Origin: Arthrobacter sp. ISL-85
Lineage (GTDB): Bacteria > Actinomycetota > Actinomycetes > Actinomycetales > Micrococcaceae
Reading direction: 5' to 3'
Assembly (NCBI RefSeq): GCF_018613675.1
Contig: NZ_JAGGPQ010000016.1
Location: forward strand, 1-64,000
Length of the DNA stretch: 64,000 nucleotides
The translations under genes were made by a program, and so were the position numbers. Each line of letters starts with the position of its first letter. The stretch's first letter is position 1. Below the pieces are notes generated by a model. The model was given only the letters and a program-made list of their open reading frames with translations. It was not told where the DNA came from and did not search any database. Below are positions 8,603 through 17,182 of this stretch, in pieces.

Positions 8603-9472
8603 ATGTGCCGGTTGTTCGGGCTGCACGCAGGGTCCCGGCCCGTCCGCGCCACCTTCTGGCTCCTGGACGCCCCGGACAGCCTGTCCGCGCAGAGCAGGCG
8701 GGAGCCCGACGGCGCGGGGATCGGGAGCTTCGATCCCGACGGCGCCGCGCGGGTCAGCAAACGGCCGCTCGCCGCATGGGAGGACCACGCCTTTGCCCGG
8801 GAGGCACGGCAGCTGACCAGCACCACCTTCCTGGCCCACGTCCGGTACGCCAGCACGGGCGCCCACACCCTGGTGAACACCCACCCGTTTGAACAGGACG
8901 GCCGGCTGTTCGCCCACAACGGCGCCTTTCACGGCCTGGACCGGCTGGACGAACGCCTTCGTGAGCTTGGCGTGGCAGGCCTGGTGCACGGCCAGACCGA
9001 CAGTGAACGCCTCTTCGCCCTCATCACGGCGGAGGGCCGCAGGGCCGGCGGGGACGTGGCGGAAGGGATCGCCCGCGCGGTGGGCTGGATCGCCGTCGAA
9101 CTTCCCGTCCTGGCCCTGAACATCATTGTCACGACGGCGACGGACCTCTGGGCGCTCCGCTACCCGGCCACGCACCCGCTGTACATCCTGGACAGGGACC
9201 CCTCAGCAGAGCCCTCCCCGGCGGCACCTTTGGACGCCCGGAGCCACCGGATCCATTCGCGAAGCACCGAACTCTCGGAGTCCCGTTCGGTGCTCTTTGC
9301 CACCGAACCAATGAACCACAACCCGGGCTGGCGCCCTCTGGCACCGGGGGAGCTGGTGCACGTTGGTCCGGACCTGGCGGTGACCTGCACCGTTCCCTTC
9401 CCGGACCAACCCGCCCACCTGCTCACGCTCGCCGACCTGGAACCGTCCGCGGCGGCGTCGCAAACGTCCTGA
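8603..9472 (+). CDS. Class II glutamine amidotransferase (EgtC/YafJ-like)
   Basis: A 289-aa protein with the N-terminal nucleophile fold. Cys2 (MCRLFGL) would be the catalytic nucleophile after Met removal. Further on are FLAHVRYAST, NTHPF and FAHNGAFHG, the substrate-binding and oxyanion elements, and HGQTDSERLF. Length and motif order match stand-alone class II amidotransferases of the YafJ/EgtC type. No other ergothioneine gene is nearby, so the acceptor substrate is unknown. The start is preceded by TAGGAGCG, a good ribosome site. Confidence 0.88.
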   Translation: MCRLFGLHAGSRPVRATFWLLDAPDSLSAQSRREPDGAGIGSFDPDGAARVSKRPLAAWEDHAFAREARQLTSTTFLAHVRYASTGAHTLVNTHPFEQDGRLFAHNGAFHGLDRLDERLRELGVAGLVHGQTDSERLFALITAEGRRAGGDVAEGIARAVGWIAVELPVLALNIIVTTATDLWALRYPATHPLYILDRDPSAEPSPAAPLDARSHRIHSRSTELSESRSVLFATEPMNHNPGWRPLAPGELVHVGPDLAVTCTVPFPDQPAHLLTLADLEPSAAASQTS

Positions 9473-9487
9473 CGCCTGGCTGTTGCC

Positions 9488-10219
9488 TTACGTGCTGGGC
9501 GTTGCAGCCTTCTTTGCCAGCGCCTCTGCCATCTTCTGCACCTTGGCACCGTAGCCGCCATTTACCGCGGTGTCCTTGATCTTGTTGGCCTGGGCATCCA
9601 GGTCAGCCGGGGCGGCGTTCTTGAGCGCCGTCAGGTCCGTCTGAAGATTCGCCGGGAGCTTGGCGAACAACTTCGGGTGGCCGATGAGCTGGCCGGCCAC
9701 CTTCTGCAGCCCGGCGCCGGGGTTGCCCGAGCTGAACGCGGTGCGCAGCTCCTGGCGCATGCCGGCCAGGCCGGTAGCGGCCTTCTCCAGCGACTCGGCA
9801 CGCTTCTGGATGTCGGCGCCGTAGCCGCCGGAGAGGGCAGTGGTCTTGATCTTGTAGGCGTCCTTCACCCGGTCTGCTGCGGCGGCGTCCTTGAGGGTGG
9901 TCACGTCCGCCTGGAGGCCAGCGGGGAGCTTGGCGAACAGCTGCGGGTGGTTGACCAGCGCGGTGGCGGCTTTTGCGGCGCGGTCCCCGGCGGCCTGCGG
10001 GCTGTCCGCCTTCAGGCGCAGGAAGGCCTCCAGTCCGCCGGCGCCCCTGGCTGCCTTGGCCCCGCTGCTGGGGGCGGGGGAGGCTGTAGATGTGGGTGTT
10101 GCCGTGGGTGATGCGGACGCTGCGCCGACTCCCGCGGCGGCCATGGCGCCGGCGGCCAGGAGGGCTGCCGCTCCGACTCCGATGCGGGTCTTCATTGACG
10201 GGATTGATGGCTTCACCAC
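9488..10219 (-). CDS. Secreted protein with two internal repeats
   Basis: Starts at GTG 10219 (GGAAGG 6-7 bp upstream) or ATG 10195. A signal peptide (MKTRIGVGAAALLAAGAMAA, cleavage near SASA) is followed by a Ser/Thr/Pro/Ala linker and two homologous repeats of about 80 aa. Each contains HP-LFAKLPA-LQ-D-T-LK-A and ends GGYGA followed by a Lys/Ala-rich helix. I do not recognise a named domain. The helical repeats and basic pI suggest a cell-envelope role. It converges on the amidotransferase gene with only 15 bp between stops. Confidence 0.75.
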   Translation of the reverse strand: MVKPSIPSMKTRIGVGAAALLAAGAMAAAGVGAASASPTATPTSTASPAPSSGAKAARGAGGLEAFLRLKADSPQAAGDRAAKAATALVNHPQLFAKLPAGLQADVTTLKDAAAADRVKDAYKIKTTALSGGYGADIQKRAESLEKAATGLAGMRQELRTAFSSGNPGAGLQKVAGQLIGHPKLFAKLPANLQTDLTALKNAAPADLDAQANKIKDTAVNGGYGAKVQKMAEALAKKAATPST

Positions 10220-10384
10220 GGTGTGTCCTTCCGAATTAGCGCATGCGTCCAGGCCTCGACGTATGGACCGGCAAGGATCACTGTAGGAGCACTGGCTGGG
10301 GAAATGCTGAAAGCCGGTCCCTGCCCGAGACTGGAAGTTCCGCATGCCCGTGGCAGTCCATAAGGTGGGAGGGGGCTTGTAGTA

Positions 10385-11602
10385 ATGCCGCCGCCCGCAG
10401 GGCCGGTATGGAAAGTGTTCGGGATCGGTGGGTGCGTCATGGCTGGAGTTGCTGGCTGGGTAGGTTTTTCGGCGGGTGTATTCCTGCTCTTCTGGACGTG
10501 GACAAGCGTGATCGGCACGCTCATTGTGCCGCGTCAGCACAAGGACAGGCTTTCCGCTTCCGCCGCTTTGGTGGCCAAGGGGATCTTTGCTGTGGCGCGC
10601 CGTCCCATCAAGACCTATCGGCGGTTGGACAGGCTCCTTGCATGGCAGGCACCCATGTCCCTGTTCATCAGGCTGGGAATGTGGATGATTCTGTTCTACC
10701 TGTCCTTCGCCCTCATGCTCCTGCCGTTTGTCGAGGGCGATCCACACCGGGCGTTCAGCGAGGCCGGTTCGGCACTGTTCACCCTTGGCTACGCCCCTCC
10801 GGATGAGCTGGGAAACACGTTGCTTGTTTACACGGCAGCCTTTACCGGTTTGGTGGTCATAGCGCTCCAAATCGGTTATCTGCCCACGTTATACGCCGCT
10901 TTCAACCGCCGCGAATCTGAAGTAACGCTGCTCGTGTCGAGGGCCGGCGCGCCGGCGTGGGGACCCGAGCTACTTATGCGGACCAGGTTCGGCCTCTCCA
11001 CCGTGGACAGCACTGCGGAACTGGGCACCCTCTACGCCACGTGGGAACAGTGGGCTGCGGAAGTTGCCGAGTCCCACAGCACGTACCTGACGCTGTGCAC
11101 CTTACGGTCGCCGTTGCCGGAGTCGAACTGGCTCACCGCGCTGCTCAGCGTGATGGACAGTGCGGCCCTGCAACTTTCACTCAGCCCCGGCACGGCACCC
11201 ACCCTGCGCGCGCGGCTGCTGCTCAGGATGGGATTTTCCTGCCTGAACCAGATCGGTCACGCCCTCTCCCTCCCCGTGGTTGAGGATGTGGATCCAGACG
11301 GGGAGACAGCGCTGACGTTCGCCGAATTCAAGACGGCCGTTGAGATGCTCAAGTCCGTGGGTTACCCGGTGGAACATACCGCGGAACAGGCGTGGCCGCA
11401 CTTCCGCGGATGGCGCCTCAACTACGAGACGGTGGCCTATCGACTCGCGTACGCCATCGATGCGCCTCCGGCCCTGTGGAGCGGTCCGCGGCGGTTGGCT
11501 ACACCCCAAATCCCGCCGAAGCGGCCGGCAAACCGGGTGGCCACAGAAGCCCGGCCCGAAGATCCCCAGCTTGACATCCGCGGCCCCGGCCAGGTCCCAT
11601 AG
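10385..11602 (+). CDS. Membrane protein with potassium-channel-like pore signature
   Basis: A 405-aa protein with four or five membrane segments in the first 190 residues and a soluble C-terminal half. The segment FSEAGSALFTLGYAPPDE followed by a hydrophobic helix (LLVYTAAFTGLVVIALQIGY) resembles the P-loop and inner helix of two-TM potassium channels, with TLGY in the filter position (canonical TxGYG). The soluble part is not an RCK domain that I can see. Start ATG 10385 lies behind GGGAGGGGG; ATG 10439 is an alternative. Ion conduction is inference. Confidence 0.6.
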   Translation: MPPPAGPVWKVFGIGGCVMAGVAGWVGFSAGVFLLFWTWTSVIGTLIVPRQHKDRLSASAALVAKGIFAVARRPIKTYRRLDRLLAWQAPMSLFIRLGMWMILFYLSFALMLLPFVEGDPHRAFSEAGSALFTLGYAPPDELGNTLLVYTAAFTGLVVIALQIGYLPTLYAAFNRRESEVTLLVSRAGAPAWGPELLMRTRFGLSTVDSTAELGTLYATWEQWAAEVAESHSTYLTLCTLRSPLPESNWLTALLSVMDSAALQLSLSPGTAPTLRARLLLRMGFSCLNQIGHALSLPVVEDVDPDGETALTFAEFKTAVEMLKSVGYPVEHTAEQAWPHFRGWRLNYETVAYRLAYAIDAPPALWSGPRRLATPQIPPKRPANRVATEARPEDPQLDIRGPGQVP

Positions 11603-11637
11603 CTCAGGCCCGTCGTATTCCGAGGTCCAGGGAAGAA

Positions 11638-11662
11638 ACGCGGGCGGCTGTTGCCGCCGCGT
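11638..11662 (+). terminator. Possible terminator hairpin
   Basis: ACGCGG-CGGC (with one bulged G) pairs with GCCGCCGCGT across a TGTT loop, shortly after the channel-like gene. There is no clean T-run, so this may not be an intrinsic terminator. Confidence 0.4.
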
Positions 11663-11828
11663 CCTTGAAAGGAAGCAGAGCCTTTGTTATGTAGCCGCTC
11701 CGCCGCACCGCCAAACCATCTGGAGTGAGCCTGAGCGTTGGTCCTGAAAATACTGGGAATGCTCTGATAATTCTGCTTGTGGCGACGGGCGAGGAATAGA
11801 CTGCACGGATTGTCTCAGGGGAATGAGA

Positions 11829-12338
11829 ATGGACATAACGCGACCGGAAACCAGCGCGCTGGACAGGACATTCCGGGTCTCCCTCATTCTCAAGGGGCTG
11901 GACGGAGTCCTGGAAATCATCGGCGGCCTCCTTCTTTTGCTGGTAACCCCGGCGCAGATCGGCGATCTGGCCCGTTTCCTCACCCAGCACGAACTTGCCC
12001 AGGATCCGCGGGACTTCGTGGCCAACAGCCTGCTGCACCTGACCTCCAACCTCTCCGGGTCGGCGTCGCTGTTCGGCGCCGTCTACCTACTTCTGCACGG
12101 TGTGGTGAAGATCGTCCTGGTCTGGGCTGTCCTGAAGGAAAAGCTGTGGGCGTACCCGTGGATGATTGCGTTCCTGCTCGTCTTCATCGCCTACCAGTCC
12201 TACAGGATTTCGGTGGCCTTCTCGTGGGGCATGGTCCTCCTTACCGCGTTCGACATCTTCATCGTGTGGATTACGTGGCGGGAGTACCGGCTCCGGCGGG
12301 CGCAACGCAGATTATGCTCGGACAATGGCCATGCATGA
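11829..12338 (+). CDS. DUF2127 family membrane protein
   Basis: A 169-aa integral membrane protein with four hydrophobic segments. LILKGLDGVLEIIGGLLLLL near the start and LLHGVVKIVLVWAVLKEKLW then YPWMIAFLLVFIAYQSYR are the conserved parts of DUF2127 (COG4331). The family has no assigned biochemical activity. I chose ATG 11829 because AGGGG lies 7 bp upstream; ATG 11823 is too close to it. The stop overlaps the start of the next gene by 14 bp, so they are probably co-transcribed. Confidence 0.8.
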   Translation: MDITRPETSALDRTFRVSLILKGLDGVLEIIGGLLLLLVTPAQIGDLARFLTQHELAQDPRDFVANSLLHLTSNLSGSASLFGAVYLLLHGVVKIVLVWAVLKEKLWAYPWMIAFLLVFIAYQSYRISVAFSWGMVLLTAFDIFIVWITWREYRLRRAQRRLCSDNGHA

Positions 12339-12705
12339 TTTTCCGGCGAAGCCTGTTGCCGGCGGCGCCCTGGGGCTTTGGCAGCAGCGGACGTGGATGT
12401 GGATTGTTGCTGCGGGACTGGACGTGTACATCCTTGGCTTCGTCATCGGATTACAGCCGTCCGGTCCGCTCTGCGGCAGCCCGTTGCTCCCTGACAGCCG
12501 GGCAGCAGAACTGCTTGACCGGCAGCAGGGCGGGATCGGGGCGGCGGTCACCTGCTACCGGGACATCGATTCCGATTCAGTACCGGTGTGGATCCTCATG
12601 GGCCTGGGAGTGGCCCTGGTCCTGGCAGGAGTGGTGGCCCGGATCGTCAGAATTCGGCTTCTCGCAGGCTTTTCCGGTGAGGAGGAAGCCAGCGAGGCTC
12701 GGTAG
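12325..12705 (+). CDS. Two-segment membrane protein, unknown
   Basis: A 126-aa protein with two hydrophobic stretches (about residues 25-42 and 88-112) separated by an external-looking loop that has two cysteines (SGPLCGSP and AAVTCYRD) and an acidic DIDSDS stretch. The cysteines could form a disulphide. No family recognised. It overlaps the upstream DUF2127 gene, implying coupling, and converges with the exchanger gene 18 bp away. Confidence 0.6.
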   Translation: MAMHDFPAKPVAGGALGLWQQRTWMWIVAAGLDVYILGFVIGLQPSGPLCGSPLLPDSRAAELLDRQQGGIGAAVTCYRDIDSDSVPVWILMGLGVALVLAGVVARIVRIRLLAGFSGEEEASEAR

Positions 12706-12723
12706 CCTTTGGCCCCGTTGCGG

Positions 12724-13788
12724 TCAGGACGTTGTGGCCACGGCGAACAGTCCGGCCAATCCAATGAGGTAGAGGACCAGGACCACCAGCGAGTCGGCCC
12801 CCATGCCGAGGCGCTTCTTTTTAGGCCGGAAGAGGAGGCCCAGCACATACGCCAGGGTCAGCAGGATCGCAAGGGCGGTGAGGTAGATGTCAGTGGCGTG
12901 GGCCTGGGGCAGGACCGGCTTGCCGGTGATGAGGACTGCCACCAGGAACAGGACCGGAAGGAAGGCGTTCCCACCGAAGATGTCGCTGAAGGCCAGCTTG
13001 TAGTCGCCCTGCTTCACGGAGGCCAGGCCGGTGGAAATCTCGGGCAGGGAGGTGGCCAGGGCCAGGAAGGTGGCACCGAACAGGACCCCGGAGAGGCCGA
13101 TGTGCCCGGCGATCGCATCGCCGCTGCGTTCCAGGACGACGCCGGAGGCCAGGGTGGCCAGCGCCGCCAGGGTGAAGATCAGGGCTGACTTGGCCGTGCT
13201 GATGTGCCGGTTCTTCTCGCCGGATTTCTTCTTGGAATGGCCTTGGGGTTCGTCCTGCCCGCCCGGGGCATCGCCCTGCTGGTGCCACGGCAGTCCCTTT
13301 TGGGAGCGCTGGACCAGGATGAGTCCGAGGATCCAGATCACGGCGATCAGCACCGCGGCAGGGGTCAGGCGGAAGGCCACCAGCGAGTCCGGCATTTGGC
13401 TGCCGGCAATCACCACCCCCAGGACGGCGATGACGGTGACGGCTTCGATAACCAGCGTCAGGGACGCCGCTTTGTAACTGAGAGGATCGGTGCCCCTGGT
13501 TCCAAACAGATCGAGGATGACCAGCACAACCGTCTGGATGGCGATGCCACCCAGGATGTTTCCAACCGCCACCTCGATGTTGTTGGAGGCGGCCGCAGTG
13601 ACCGTGATGGCGATCTCCGGCAGGTTGGTGGCAAGGGCAAGAAGGATCAGCCCGCCCAGCGCCGACCCCAGATGCAGCCGGTCATCAAGGACATCGGTTT
13701 GTTTCGACAGTTGAGTCCCTGCCACCCAGATCACCGCCGCTGCACCGGCGAAAATCAGGAGCAGAACTGCCAGGGGCAGTGCATCCAT
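12724..13788 (-). CDS. Sodium/calcium exchanger family (CaCA) transporter
   Basis: A 354-aa antiporter-type protein with the two inverted alpha-repeats that define the family: ALATNLPEIAITVTAA...GNILGG in the N-terminal half and ALATSLPEISTGLAS...SDIFGGNAF in the C-terminal half. About ten membrane segments are split by a charged cytoplasmic loop rich in Gln, Lys and His (near residue 190). It would exchange Ca2+ or another cation against Na+ or H+. Start ATG 13788 follows GGAAGAGGC. Length is normal for bacterial YrbG-like proteins. Confidence 0.88.
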   Translation of the reverse strand: MDALPLAVLLLIFAGAAAVIWVAGTQLSKQTDVLDDRLHLGSALGGLILLALATNLPEIAITVTAAASNNIEVAVGNILGGIAIQTVVLVILDLFGTRGTDPLSYKAASLTLVIEAVTVIAVLGVVIAGSQMPDSLVAFRLTPAAVLIAVIWILGLILVQRSQKGLPWHQQGDAPGGQDEPQGHSKKKSGEKNRHISTAKSALIFTLAALATLASGVVLERSGDAIAGHIGLSGVLFGATFLALATSLPEISTGLASVKQGDYKLAFSDIFGGNAFLPVLFLVAVLITGKPVLPQAHATDIYLTALAILLTLAYVLGLLFRPKKKRLGMGADSLVVLVLYLIGLAGLFAVATTS

Positions 13789-13969
13789 GCCTCTTCCTTC
13801 CCGTGGTTTTGCCTCACCGTTCCAAGGAAGGCGTACCCAGGAACGGCCCTGCAATCGTGAGTGCACGCTGGGAATAGGCTGGGAATCGCGGCCCCCTGCG
13901 CGCCGGGGGTGACGGACGGGGCTTTGAGAGGCAGTGTTGATGGGTAGCCATCCCGCCGAAAGGACCATC

Positions 13970-14482
13970 ATGGACATCGTTGAAGTGATTTTGAGTGACC
14001 ACCACGAACAGCGGCGCCGGTTCGCCCTGCTGGACGAGATGCACAAGTGCGGGCCTTCAGACCTGGACGCCGTATGGAAGCAACTCCGCATCCTGCTGGA
14101 AGTCCATGCCAAAGCGGAAGAGGAGCTCTTCTATCCGGCGCTGCTGGAACTGGGGACGGGGGCCGGCGGAAAGGATTCCGCCGGCGATGAAACCCTTGAC
14201 GCCATCCACGACCACAACGAAATCCGGGACGCCGTCGCTGACGTTTCGCAGCACCCGGCAGGTACCACCGAGTGGTGGGCAGGGATGACCAAGCTCAATG
14301 AAGTCAACGGCGATCACATGGCAGAGGAAGAACGCGAGGGCCTGACCGACTTTAGGCAGCACGCTTCCCTTGAGCTCCGCCACCGCCTGGGTCTGTCATT
14401 CGCCATCTTCGAATCCCAACACGCCGCAGGAATCCAGGCCCGTGACGTCGACCCCGAGGAGTACGTCCAGGAGCACGAATAA
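13970..14482 (+). CDS. Hemerythrin HHE-domain protein
   Basis: A 170-aa protein with repeated histidine/carboxylate motifs of a di-iron helical bundle: SDHHEQRR, LEVHAKAEEELFYPAL, AIHDHNEIRD and NGDHMAEEERE. These match the HHE cation-binding family, whose members bind oxygen or sense NO or iron in the cytoplasm. Start ATG 13970 follows AAAGGA; an upstream in-frame ATG at 13934 is less well placed. The tail of about 35 residues ends in an acidic EEYVQEHE. Divergent from the exchanger gene across about 180 bp. Confidence 0.85.
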   Translation: MDIVEVILSDHHEQRRRFALLDEMHKCGPSDLDAVWKQLRILLEVHAKAEEELFYPALLELGTGAGGKDSAGDETLDAIHDHNEIRDAVADVSQHPAGTTEWWAGMTKLNEVNGDHMAEEEREGLTDFRQHASLELRHRLGLSFAIFESQHAAGIQARDVDPEEYVQEHE

Positions 14483-14497
14483 CGCCTGGATGGACGG

Positions 14498-15415
14498 TCA
14501 CCGTTTGAAGGCTGGCTCAACCGGCTTCTTGACGGTGGCGAGCAGGAAGACGCCGGCGACGGCGGTGGCTCCGGCCAGGACGAACAGGACGATTGCCAGC
14601 GGGGGTGCTGCCTCGGCCTCGCCCAGGATGGCGATGCCGATGGCCACGGCGACGAGCGGATCGATCACCGTCAGGCCCGCCACCACGAGCTCTGGTGTTC
14701 CCCGGGTGTGGGCGTTCTGCACCAGGAAGCTGCCGGCAAGGGCGGCAATCACCAGCCCTGCCAGGCACGTCAGGGACAGCCACTCGAAGTCGCCCTGGAA
14801 CAGCCGCGCAATGACGGTCTTGGCCAGGGCCGCGACGAACCCGAACAGGATCCCGGCACCTGCGGTGAACACCACCGCGCCCGAGCGGTGCCGCCACAGG
14901 GCATAGGCGGCGGCCACGCCGGCCAGGACGACGGCGAGCACGATCAGGATCGTGACCAGCTGCCGGTCGCTGATTTCCACGTCCTCCGCGGACAACGCGG
15001 CCACGGCGACGAACACACCCACCCCGCCGACACAGAGCGCGACGGCGGTGAGCGCGCGGCGGCCGGGGGACCTGCGTGTCATCCGGGCGGTGGCAAGCGT
15101 GGTGACCACCAGGGCCACCGCGCCAATGGGCTGCACCACGATCAGGGGCGAGAACCGGAGGCTGGTCAGCTGGAGGAGGATCGCAGCGCCCAGCATCGCC
15201 GTCCCGCCCAGCCACAGGGGTTTCCGGACCAGGGCCTGGAGGCGTCCCCCACCCATGCTGCCGGACGCACGCCCGGAGGCTGCTGGCTGGTCTTCAATGG
15301 CCCGGTGCTGGAACAGGGTTCCCAAAGCGAGCAGGACGGCGCCGGCTGCGGCGATCGGAATCCCCAGCCAGTGGTAGGACGTCAATGCGGACACGGCCGC
15401 GGCCTGGATCATCAT
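14498..15415 (-). CDS. DMT-superfamily transporter (EamA/NIPA-like)
   Basis: A 305-aa protein with about nine to ten hydrophobic segments in two similar halves, as in drug/metabolite transporters. The first half has GAVLLALGTLFQHRAIED and LRFSPLIVVQPIGAVALVVTT, typical of actinobacterial DMT proteins related to the NIPA Mg2+-transporter group. The second half has GLTVIDPLVAVAIGIAILGE, the equivalent helix. Substrate cannot be read from sequence. It may be co-transcribed with the VOC-protein gene behind it. Confidence 0.8.
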   Translation of the reverse strand: MMIQAAAVSALTSYHWLGIPIAAAGAVLLALGTLFQHRAIEDQPAASGRASGSMGGGRLQALVRKPLWLGGTAMLGAAILLQLTSLRFSPLIVVQPIGAVALVVTTLATARMTRRSPGRRALTAVALCVGGVGVFVAVAALSAEDVEISDRQLVTILIVLAVVLAGVAAAYALWRHRSGAVVFTAGAGILFGFVAALAKTVIARLFQGDFEWLSLTCLAGLVIAALAGSFLVQNAHTRGTPELVVAGLTVIDPLVAVAIGIAILGEAEAAPPLAIVLFVLAGATAVAGVFLLATVKKPVEPAFKR

Positions 15416-15453
15416 CAGACCTTACCCATGCGGAACCGGGGGGAAACGCGGAC

Positions 15454-16221
15454 CTAGCGCTGGGCGATTCTGAACAACGCGCCGGTGGCGTCGGTCAGGA
15501 CTGCGATTCGCCCAAACGGTGTGTCCTCGGCGGGATGAACCACGTGGGCTCCCATTGTGGTGGCGATGTCCACTCCCGCATCGGTATTGTCAATCGCGAA
15601 GTAGGTTTGCCAGTTGGACGGCACGCCCTCCGGCAGGTAGAAGGAGGCGTCCATGATGCCGGCCCGTGCGTCGTTACCGGATCCAAGAGTGGTGTAGCGG
15701 AAGTCCTCGGTGTCGCTCATGACCTCGGTGTCCCACCCGAAGACGTCCTGGTAGAACTTCACGGACGCTGCGTAGTCGCGGGTGTGGAGTTCATGCCAGT
15801 AGGGGGTCCCGGGTTCGCCCTTTGCCTGGAATCCCGTGTGGCCACCGAACTGCCAGGCGCCAACGGCAGCTCCGCCCACGTCTCCGAACATCGCCATGTG
15901 TCCCTGCTCGGGAACCTCCATGGGTGGCATGAATATCTGACCGCCCGCGGCCACGGCCGCGTCCGCCGTCGCGTTGATGTCCTCCACCCGCAGGTATGTC
16001 GTCCACACGTCGGGATACCCGGACTCGCCGTCGTTCTTCATCATTCCCGCCACAGGCGAGCCGTTGGCGAACGCCGTGACATAACCCCCGTATTTCTCCT
16101 GGTCACCCTCTTCATAGGTCCACCCGAACAGGCGGGTGTAAAACTCTCGGGACCGGTCAGGGTCCGAGGTCATGAGGTCGATCCAGCAAGGATCACCCAG
16201 GGCGATTTGGGGCTTTGGCAT
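15454..16221 (-). CDS. Two-domain VOC (glyoxalase-like) protein
   Basis: A 255-aa cytosolic protein made of two vicinal-oxygen-chelate domains. Domain 1 begins PCWIDLMTSDPDRSREFYTR then LFGWTY; domain 2 begins PYWHELHTRDYAASVKFYQD then VFGWDT. Each supplies beta-alpha-beta-beta-beta modules with metal-ligand candidates such as the HE of WHELHT and the H of GHMAMF. Similar proteins are annotated as glyoxalase/bleomycin-resistance or 27-kDa antigen Cfp30B-like; no substrate is assigned. Start ATG 16221. Confidence 0.85.
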   Translation of the reverse strand: MPKPQIALGDPCWIDLMTSDPDRSREFYTRLFGWTYEEGDQEKYGGYVTAFANGSPVAGMMKNDGESGYPDVWTTYLRVEDINATADAAVAAGGQIFMPPMEVPEQGHMAMFGDVGGAAVGAWQFGGHTGFQAKGEPGTPYWHELHTRDYAASVKFYQDVFGWDTEVMSDTEDFRYTTLGSGNDARAGIMDASFYLPEGVPSNWQTYFAIDNTDAGVDIATTMGAHVVHPAEDTPFGRIAVLTDATGALFRIAQR

Positions 16222-16418
16222 TGATGCTCCTAGGGCTTGAGAATGTGGACCGAAACGTTCCCGCCGCTGCGAGACGGACCTGCTTACACCCGCAGCACAC
16301 GAGGAAGCAAGGCCTACCCTAGCGCTCCGCCCTGCAAAAACCGAGGAATGCCGGCGGTCCTGCTGGCGGGATACCCCTTGCAGCAGGAGAACTCCGGACC
16401 TTCGCAAAACTGCTAACC

Positions 16419-16431
16419 ATGCTTACTATTG
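16419..16431 (+). promoter_or_regulatory. ATGCTTACTATTG motif upstream of the repeat-protein operon
   Basis: ATGCTTACTATTG lies about 60 bp before the start of the repeat-protein gene. Related sequence occurs at 3492-3503 and, as the full palindrome TAAGCATGCTTA, at 52323-52334. All three precede plus-strand operons whose genes include membrane or unknown proteins. Regulator unknown. Confidence 0.35.
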
Positions 16432-16489
16432 TGTGGCGCGGGCTGTCCGCTGGGGGCAGAGCACCTGCGCAGCACCGGAGGTCTCAACC

Positions 16490-17176
16490 ATGGACAACGA
16501 AATGCGTCCCCTCACTGCTGAAGAACTGATGTCCGAGCAGGCCACCGCCCTGCCGGACAAGGAAGTGGCATCCGTCCTGGACCTGAACGCGGACCTGGAC
16601 CTGGGCATCAACACCGCAGCACCTATCGACCTGGCCGTCGCCGCCAACGCCAACGTGGCCGCACCCATCGACGCCGCCGCGTCGGCCAACATCCTCTCCT
16701 TCGGCTCCGACGCGCAGGCACTTGCCCATCAGGACGCCGCAATCGACCAGGGCATCGTGGCCGACGCCAACGCCAACTCCGCCCAGGACAGCGTGATTGG
16801 CCAAGGCGGTGGCACCGCTGACCCCGGCACCACCGACGCGGGCACCACCGACGCCGGAACCACGGCCGGAACCGCGGGTGCCGTCACGGCGCCCACCGGC
16901 ACCGGCGGGCTGACCGATGCTGCGGGAGCGCTGAACGGCAACCTCCTGAACGTCGACGTGAACCTGGACGCCAATGCCGCCATCGCCGCCCCCATCAACG
17001 GTGCCGTGGCCGCCAACGCCAACGTGGCCGCACCCATCGACGCTGGAGTCGCCGCGAACATCGGCTCCATCGACAGCCAGGCGTACGCCATCTCGGACCA
17101 GAGCGCCACGATTTCGCAGCACATCGACGGCGCCGCCAACGCCACCGCGGGCCAGCAGTCCGACCTGCAGCAGTAA
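16490..17176 (+). CDS. Leaderless Ala/Asn-repeat protein, possible substrate of the adjacent protease
   Basis: A 228-aa protein behind a CGGAGG ribosome site. Residues 1-30 form a charged leader (RPLTAEELMSEQATALPDKE). Then come two repeats of about 65 aa, each with AANANVAAPIDA and a following Gln/Ser-rich stretch (DQGIVADANANSAQ; SQHIDGAANATAGQQ). A Gly/Thr linker (TTDAGTTDAGTT) separates them. The DNA repeat at 16640-16674 and 17009-17043 is identical over 35 bp. There is no signal peptide, membrane segment or cysteine. The M50 gene starts 6 bp downstream. A RiPP-like or surface precursor is inference; annotation as a peptidoglycan-binding protein would not be supported. Confidence 0.75.
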   Translation: MDNEMRPLTAEELMSEQATALPDKEVASVLDLNADLDLGINTAAPIDLAVAANANVAAPIDAAASANILSFGSDAQALAHQDAAIDQGIVADANANSAQDSVIGQGGGTADPGTTDAGTTDAGTTAGTAGAVTAPTGTGGLTDAAGALNGNLLNVDVNLDANAAIAAPINGAVAANANVAAPIDAGVAANIGSIDSQAYAISDQSATISQHIDGAANATAGQQSDLQQ

Positions 17177-17182
17177 GCAAAG

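Noticed and set aside
10220..10870. N-terminal extension of the secreted two-repeat protein to 460 aa
   Set aside because: The signal peptide begins after GTG 10219 and a good ribosome site is there; the extension overlaps the divergent channel gene.
13789..14112. N-terminal extension of the CaCA exchanger
   Set aside because: The family starts at MDALPLAVLL; the extension is antisense to the hemerythrin gene.
16490..17176. Ice-nucleation or antifreeze-type repeat protein
   Set aside because: Repeats are about 65 aa and Ala/Asn-rich without the regular TxT or 11/12-residue periodicity of such proteins.
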